Below are positions 59,770 to 64,000 of a stretch of DNA of 64,000 bases, piece after piece; position 1 is the first letter of the stretch; the number at the start of each line of letters is the position of its first letter. This DNA is from Saksenaea vasiformis B4078. Lineage: Eukaryota > Mucoromycota > Mucoromycetes > Mucorales > Saksenaeaceae. The DNA lies in assembly GCA_000697055.1 (NCBI GenBank), contig JNDT01002051.1, positions 1 to 64,000 of the forward strand. The letters are read 5' to 3'. A program made the position numbers and the translations under genes. The notes under the pieces were generated by a model. That model saw nothing but the letters and a program-made list of their open reading frames with translations, had not been told where the DNA came from and ran no database searches.

Positions 59770-60504
59770 TTATACTGGTAATCGTTCTGAACCATCTCTC
59801 GCTACACCCTGATCTTCCATGTCCGCATACATGATATTCCTGATTGACGTCCATAAACCAATATCAACCACTAGATCGTTGTGGTAGAATAGATCGTCTG
59901 ATCGGTCGTCTTCCTCTGCCGTAGAGGAGGTTAACATCAAGGTGACTCTGTCAGTACCTAGTGCTGTCGATATTGTAGGTGGTATCATCAGTGTCGCCAT
60001 CGTCCCGTTCAGTAGGACTTGCGAAGAGGGGCTGGACGATATGAATATCCGGATAGATTGAAATACAAACACAAAGAGATCCAGTAATACCAATCTTAGC
60101 TTGCTCGGACGATGTTCTTTGTAAAAATAATACGTTAATGTATAAGCAGCTGCTCTTTCGTTTCTTATGAAGCTTACGGTTGCCAATGAAGTCTATTAGA
60201 ATGCCTGGTTGCCCGGGTTCTGATGTCAAATGAATGAACATACAAATTACACATCCTCCCGCAACAACGAGCAGAGCACTTCGTAATGACCGGGTTAATG
60301 ATCTTGGCGAGATAAGCTGCTACAAACAGCCATAACATTATGGTCAATTGATAATCAATATGTCGTCTTCATCCTTACTAGTTGCAGGAATATGCGGAAA
60401 AGGAAAACGAGTAGACTCGCATCGAGGAAATAGGTGTAGGCGAAATGACAGTGGAGAAGGTAGTCAAATGATCGAATTACGTCTCGTTTCCCATGGGTGC
60501 TCAT
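59770..60504 (-). CDS. DUF1746 membrane protein (Dsc4-like subunit of a Golgi/ER ubiquitin ligase)
   Basis: Exons: 60504-60379, 60319-60178, 60116-59770, giving 204 residues, all in phase. The order of a first membrane segment (YLLHCHFAYTYFLDASLL), a second after RSLRSALLVV, then GILIDFIG and SKLRLVLLDLFVFVFQ fits DUF1746. In fission yeast a DUF1746 protein is a subunit of the Dsc E3 ligase that controls SREBP cleavage and membrane protein quality. The remaining C-terminal half is polar and less conserved. The link to the Dsc complex is from family knowledge. It converges on the PPR gene with 130 bases between stops. Confidence 0.75.
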
Positions 60505-61498
60505 TAGACTGAATTTGAGTGATGTGTCTTATACACACACACAGCGTAAACCACTTTTGACCAGCGTGAGATGCTCCACTGACTAGCGGGCACACAAAAT
60601 AAGTCATCGGAATCTGAATTTGACTAGGTCTTCCGCATTTGGCATCTTGATTGGGGCACAGATGTCCAACCCGTTTTCTCCATGTGCTTATTTTTGGTCC
60701 AACGGTGTGATCTGCTCTACGTGCTTGAGGTTGCAGTTTAATTATGCAAGTTACCCAACGTCTATAGGTTACGAAAAGAGTAAGAATGCAAAACGAAGGA
60801 AGCAGTTAGAAAGAGACCATATCAAAGGACCAAGAAGCGTATTAAAGGCTTCTATACAACTTTATATACAACGATCGGGAAGATTACTATTTATATTATC
60901 CTTTTACTTTTATGAACTTATGTAGCTCTGTGACTTTAACTTACGAATAATTAGTGCAAGAAGATAGGAACTGCGGTACGTACTAAACCCGCAATTGCAT
61001 GATTAGGATGACGCATGTATCTTGTTACGAATGTAGCCGACCATGTAGCCTATGTATTTCCCATTAGATACATGCATCAATCATAGCAGTAAAACTGGAG
61101 CGTGTGAGAATCAGTCATCATCTTGCAAGAGCAGAAACGTAACGTATAACGTTTTACACTACGGAGGATTTTTAATACAAGGCAACCGAACTATCTTAAT
61201 CTGACCTTCCTCCCCCTCGGTCTTGTGTGTTGTCTAAACACGTTTCACTAAAGCAAGGGGCGTATTTCGGAGAAGAAACGCAACAGTGACCAGCTGCCAG
61301 TGACGGTTCATGCATTGTGACAAGATATAGTACATAGCTCCCTATACTCTAACCGCCAGATGGTTTGTCCCAACCCAACAATTATGGTTTCTAAGCGGGG
61401 GTAGAGGAAGTAGAAATGGGGAGAGTCTAGTATCCATGATGAAGCATCTATTTACTCTACTGTTTTACAATACAAGCCGTATACTATGCGAAGACGGC
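60505..61498. other. Intergenic region
   Basis: A frame at 60620-60925 (plus) lacks motifs. A short CA run lies near 60533-60542. Nothing else was seen. Confidence 0.4.
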
Positions 61499-63607
61499 CT
61501 AGAGTTTCGGGAACAATACATTTGGCAATTCACCCAATGGTCTTTGTTCACCAGTCCAGAGCTTCGCATCTGCCAGCGTGCGCTTATCCTTTGGCACACC
61601 GAGGCGGGTCAGCAACGAATCCATCTTTGTTGGCATCACAGGTTGCAGCAATATGCCAGCAATACGACATGCTTCTGTAGAATAAAACAGTACGCTGTCC
61701 AATCTTGCTTTGCTCGCTGGGTCCTTGACTAAATTCCAAGGCTCATTTTCCGTGAAATGCTTATTAGCCTGTCATCCATGGTATCAGCAATCAATTGGTT
61801 GTCCTGTCAAATATATACATTACCTCAGACAGCGCATCAAATATAGCAGTGAATCCCTTGTTAAACTCGCGTTCTTCAAACGCTTCCTCAAAAACGGCTA
61901 TATGTATAGCGTGAGATACGGTAATTCTGTGGCGTTCCTACCAGGCAGTTCTATCAGTTTAGCATGTAGGGCTCCGTCCCGCGGATCGACTGTAGCACCG
62001 ATGGAAGGTACCGCACTTGAGGGCATCAACGTTTTGGCTGTACTTCTGTTCAACAGATTTCCCAGCTGACCAGCCAGATCTTTTTTGTATCGTGTCTTGA
62101 TCATCTCTTCCGAGTAGTCTAGAAGGACCAAACTCTGTTAATATATCTCTAGCGAAGCTTACTTCCTTGCCTCCATCGTCAGCCAATCCGCCGTCACGCA
62201 CCAGGTAGTATCGCACAGGGTCGACACCATACGTGTTTAGTACCTCAAATGGGTCAGCAACATTTCCTCTGCTTTTTGACATCTTCGCTTTTCCCATGGT
62301 CCAGTGTGCATGTGCCAAGATCTGTTTCGGTAAGGGTATCCCGGCAGCCATCAGGAACGCTGGCCAATAAATAGCATGAAACCTTTTTTTTCAAGTGAGC
62401 CGCCCAGTTACCATAAAGAAATGACTCAATTTACCTCACAATATCTTTTCCTACTACATGAATGTCAGCCGGCCATATGTGATTCGGTTCCTTCCAAGGA
62501 TAGCCGGTGGCTGTCAAATAGTTGGTCAATGCATCCAACCACACATAAATTGTGTGATCCTTGTCATTGGGCACGGGTATACCCCAATCTAGCCGTGACC
62601 GCATTCGAGACACAGAGAGATCCTCTAGACCTGATCTAATCCAGGAGACAACTTCGTTTTTACGATTCAAAGGTACAATGGCTGTACAAATCGCGTTAGC
62701 AGACTTATCGTTTTTGTTTCGCCTTACCTTTGGGATTTTGCTCAATCCATTTCAGCAACTGGTCTTCGAAGGCTGACAGTCTAAATTTGTAGTTTTCTTC
62801 CACCATCCATTCCACGCGTGTCCCTGATTCAATTGCCACCTGTTTTTTTTTGTCGTGATTAGGCATGTCCTTTCCCGAATTTCTTTACCATAATCTTGTT
62901 TCCATTTTCATCCACTGTTTCCTGTACTTGGCCGCTCGTGTAAAAAGCTTCATCCGATACCGCATACCAGCCTTCATGTTTTCCCTTGTATATGTAACCA
63001 TTCTTATAGAGAGTATCCTAAGTAATAATTATGAGACTTCCAATTTCATACAAATAAAACAATACCCATAATGCACGGACAGCTGCCGCATGTCGTTCCT
63101 CTGTTGTTCGCATAAATGTTGTATAATCCACATTAGCAGCTTCGCACAGTTTCTAGACAGGGTGGATAAGGAGACGAAGACATGAAACTGTTATACCTTG
63201 AAACTTTGCGATACGCGATTGCAAAAGTCGATGGGTTTTGTATTAGCTTTGGCAGCTGCTTGCTGGATCTAATGAAATGGTTAAGGGTCATGTTTTGGTC
63301 TAACCACGATTGTACCTTTAGACCATGTTCGTCCGTGCCTGTGCACAAATGAGCTTCAGCACCTTTTAACTGATAGTATCGCCTTAAAGTATCAGCCAAG
63401 ACAGTGGAATACAGGTGACCGATATGTGGTACTATAAAGGAATGTTAAGTACTTCTACTGGGATCGTCGGCAATTGTTACCGGCATTCACGTAATAAATG
63501 GGAGTTGTAATGTAAGCGGTAGTATGTTTCGCGTGACGAGTTATATGTGTAAACGCCGGTTTTGTCTTTAGCGATGCCTTTTTCCACAAATGTGGAGGAA
63601 AGCGCAT
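61499..63607 (-). CDS. MSM1: Mitochondrial methionyl-tRNA synthetase
   Basis: The start is ATG at 63607; a further in-frame ATG exists at 63724. The first about 35 residues are Lys/Arg/His-rich with no acidic residues, a mitochondrial presequence. Class I signatures are clear: PHIGHLYS (HIGH box, formed across the first intron), CTGTDEHG, the [12 protein letters not shown] segment, VWLDALTNY, and KMSKSRGN (KMSKS box). The C-terminal anticodon-binding domain ends near the TAG at 61499-61501. Several short introns interrupt it; I did not fix every border. The enzyme charges mitochondrial initiator and elongator tRNA-Met. It is divergent from the next gene, with 186 bases between start codons. 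Confidence 0.9.
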
Positions 63608-63793
63608 GATTCGAGTAAGGAAAGGACAACCACGGTGTGGCGCGCTGATAACAGCAGGGTTAAAAAATATGAACTCCGAAGAAAAACAGGCAAAACAGGA
63701 ATTGCTCAATCGTTGCCATATCACCCTTCTTCTTGACTTTCCGAGGCTATATGGGCTGTAAAGTGTAGCTTCTTTAACATTATATCGAGTCAG

Positions 63794-64000
63794 ATGCTAA
63801 AAGTATTCAAACGCGAACCCTACCGAGTCTGGCGGAGTGTAAAAGATAAGCAGGGAAAGGACGATCCTGGCACAAACGTTAAAGATGAATTTTGGCAGTG
63901 TGAACAGCTCGCCTTGATAGCCGGAACTCGAAATCACATGTTGTCATTTGAAACCACGTCTTCGTGTCAAACAAATATATCGCTGACATGGACATACGAG
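63794..64000 (+). CDS. 5' end of an unidentified gene, cut by the window edge
   Basis: From the ATG at 63794 the frame is open for 69 codons to the last base. It begins MLKVFKREP and is polar and charged, with no membrane segment. No family is recognised from this short part. It would share a bidirectional promoter with the methionyl-tRNA synthetase gene. The sequence stops before any intron or stop codon is seen. Confidence 0.45.
   Translation, partial: MLKVFKREPYRVWRSVKDKQGKDDPGTNVKDEFWQCEQLALIAGTRNHMLSFETTSSCQTNISLTWTYE

Overview
This window reads as nuclear DNA of an early-diverging filamentous fungus, most likely Mucoromycota (Mucorales-like). The reasons are many short introns (about 43-70 nt, GT..AG with CTRAY-like branch points), fungus-restricted genes (DASH subunit Dad4, DUF1746/Dsc4-like protein, SPX-ankyrin-GDPD protein), and a Fanzor with mucoralean-looking CCHC knuckles. 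The taxon is inferred from gene content and cannot be proven from the sequence alone.

Left part (1-11 kb), accessory: an apparently intact, six-exon Fanzor (eukaryotic TnpB-type RNA-guided nuclease) lies at 864-3426. A small membrane-protein ORF sits directly upstream and can be spliced in frame onto it. Degenerate repeats follow on both sides of an EMG1/NEP1 rRNA methyltransferase gene (5474-6518, minus), then a minisatellite of about 38 bp, a decayed TnpB/Fanzor-like C-terminus near 9.45-9.94 kb, and a mitochondrial adrenodoxin-type ferredoxin (10468-11151, minus).

Middle (11-32 kb): a 141-bp CACTA-type MITE; a GDE1/PHO81-like glycerophosphodiester phosphodiesterase (14366-18351) converging on DDB1 (18637-22675, minus); a long gene-poor stretch; then a cluster on the plus strand: a secreted DUF1775 (YcnI-like) protein, the kinetochore protein Dad4 and an acidic nuclear-looking protein.

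Right part (36-64 kb): a class 3 lipase, MO25/HYM1 (with a GC-AG intron), an OCA/SIW14-family phosphatase with a broken CX5R loop, and three tandem ornithine decarboxylase genes with identical internal exon layout, with a second copy of the same MITE lying between copies 1 and 2. A mostly empty region follows. It ends in a cluster of eight GATA-palindrome sites just before a 1,076-residue PPR protein. Last come a DUF1746 protein, mitochondrial methionyl-tRNA synthetase, and the start of a divergent gene cut by the window edge.

The host genes are housekeeping (ribosome biogenesis, Fe-S, polyamine, kinetochore, mitochondrial translation) and do not form one pathway. The most notable items are the Fanzor locus with its odd 5' exon, the MITE pair, the ODC triplication and the GATA-site cluster.
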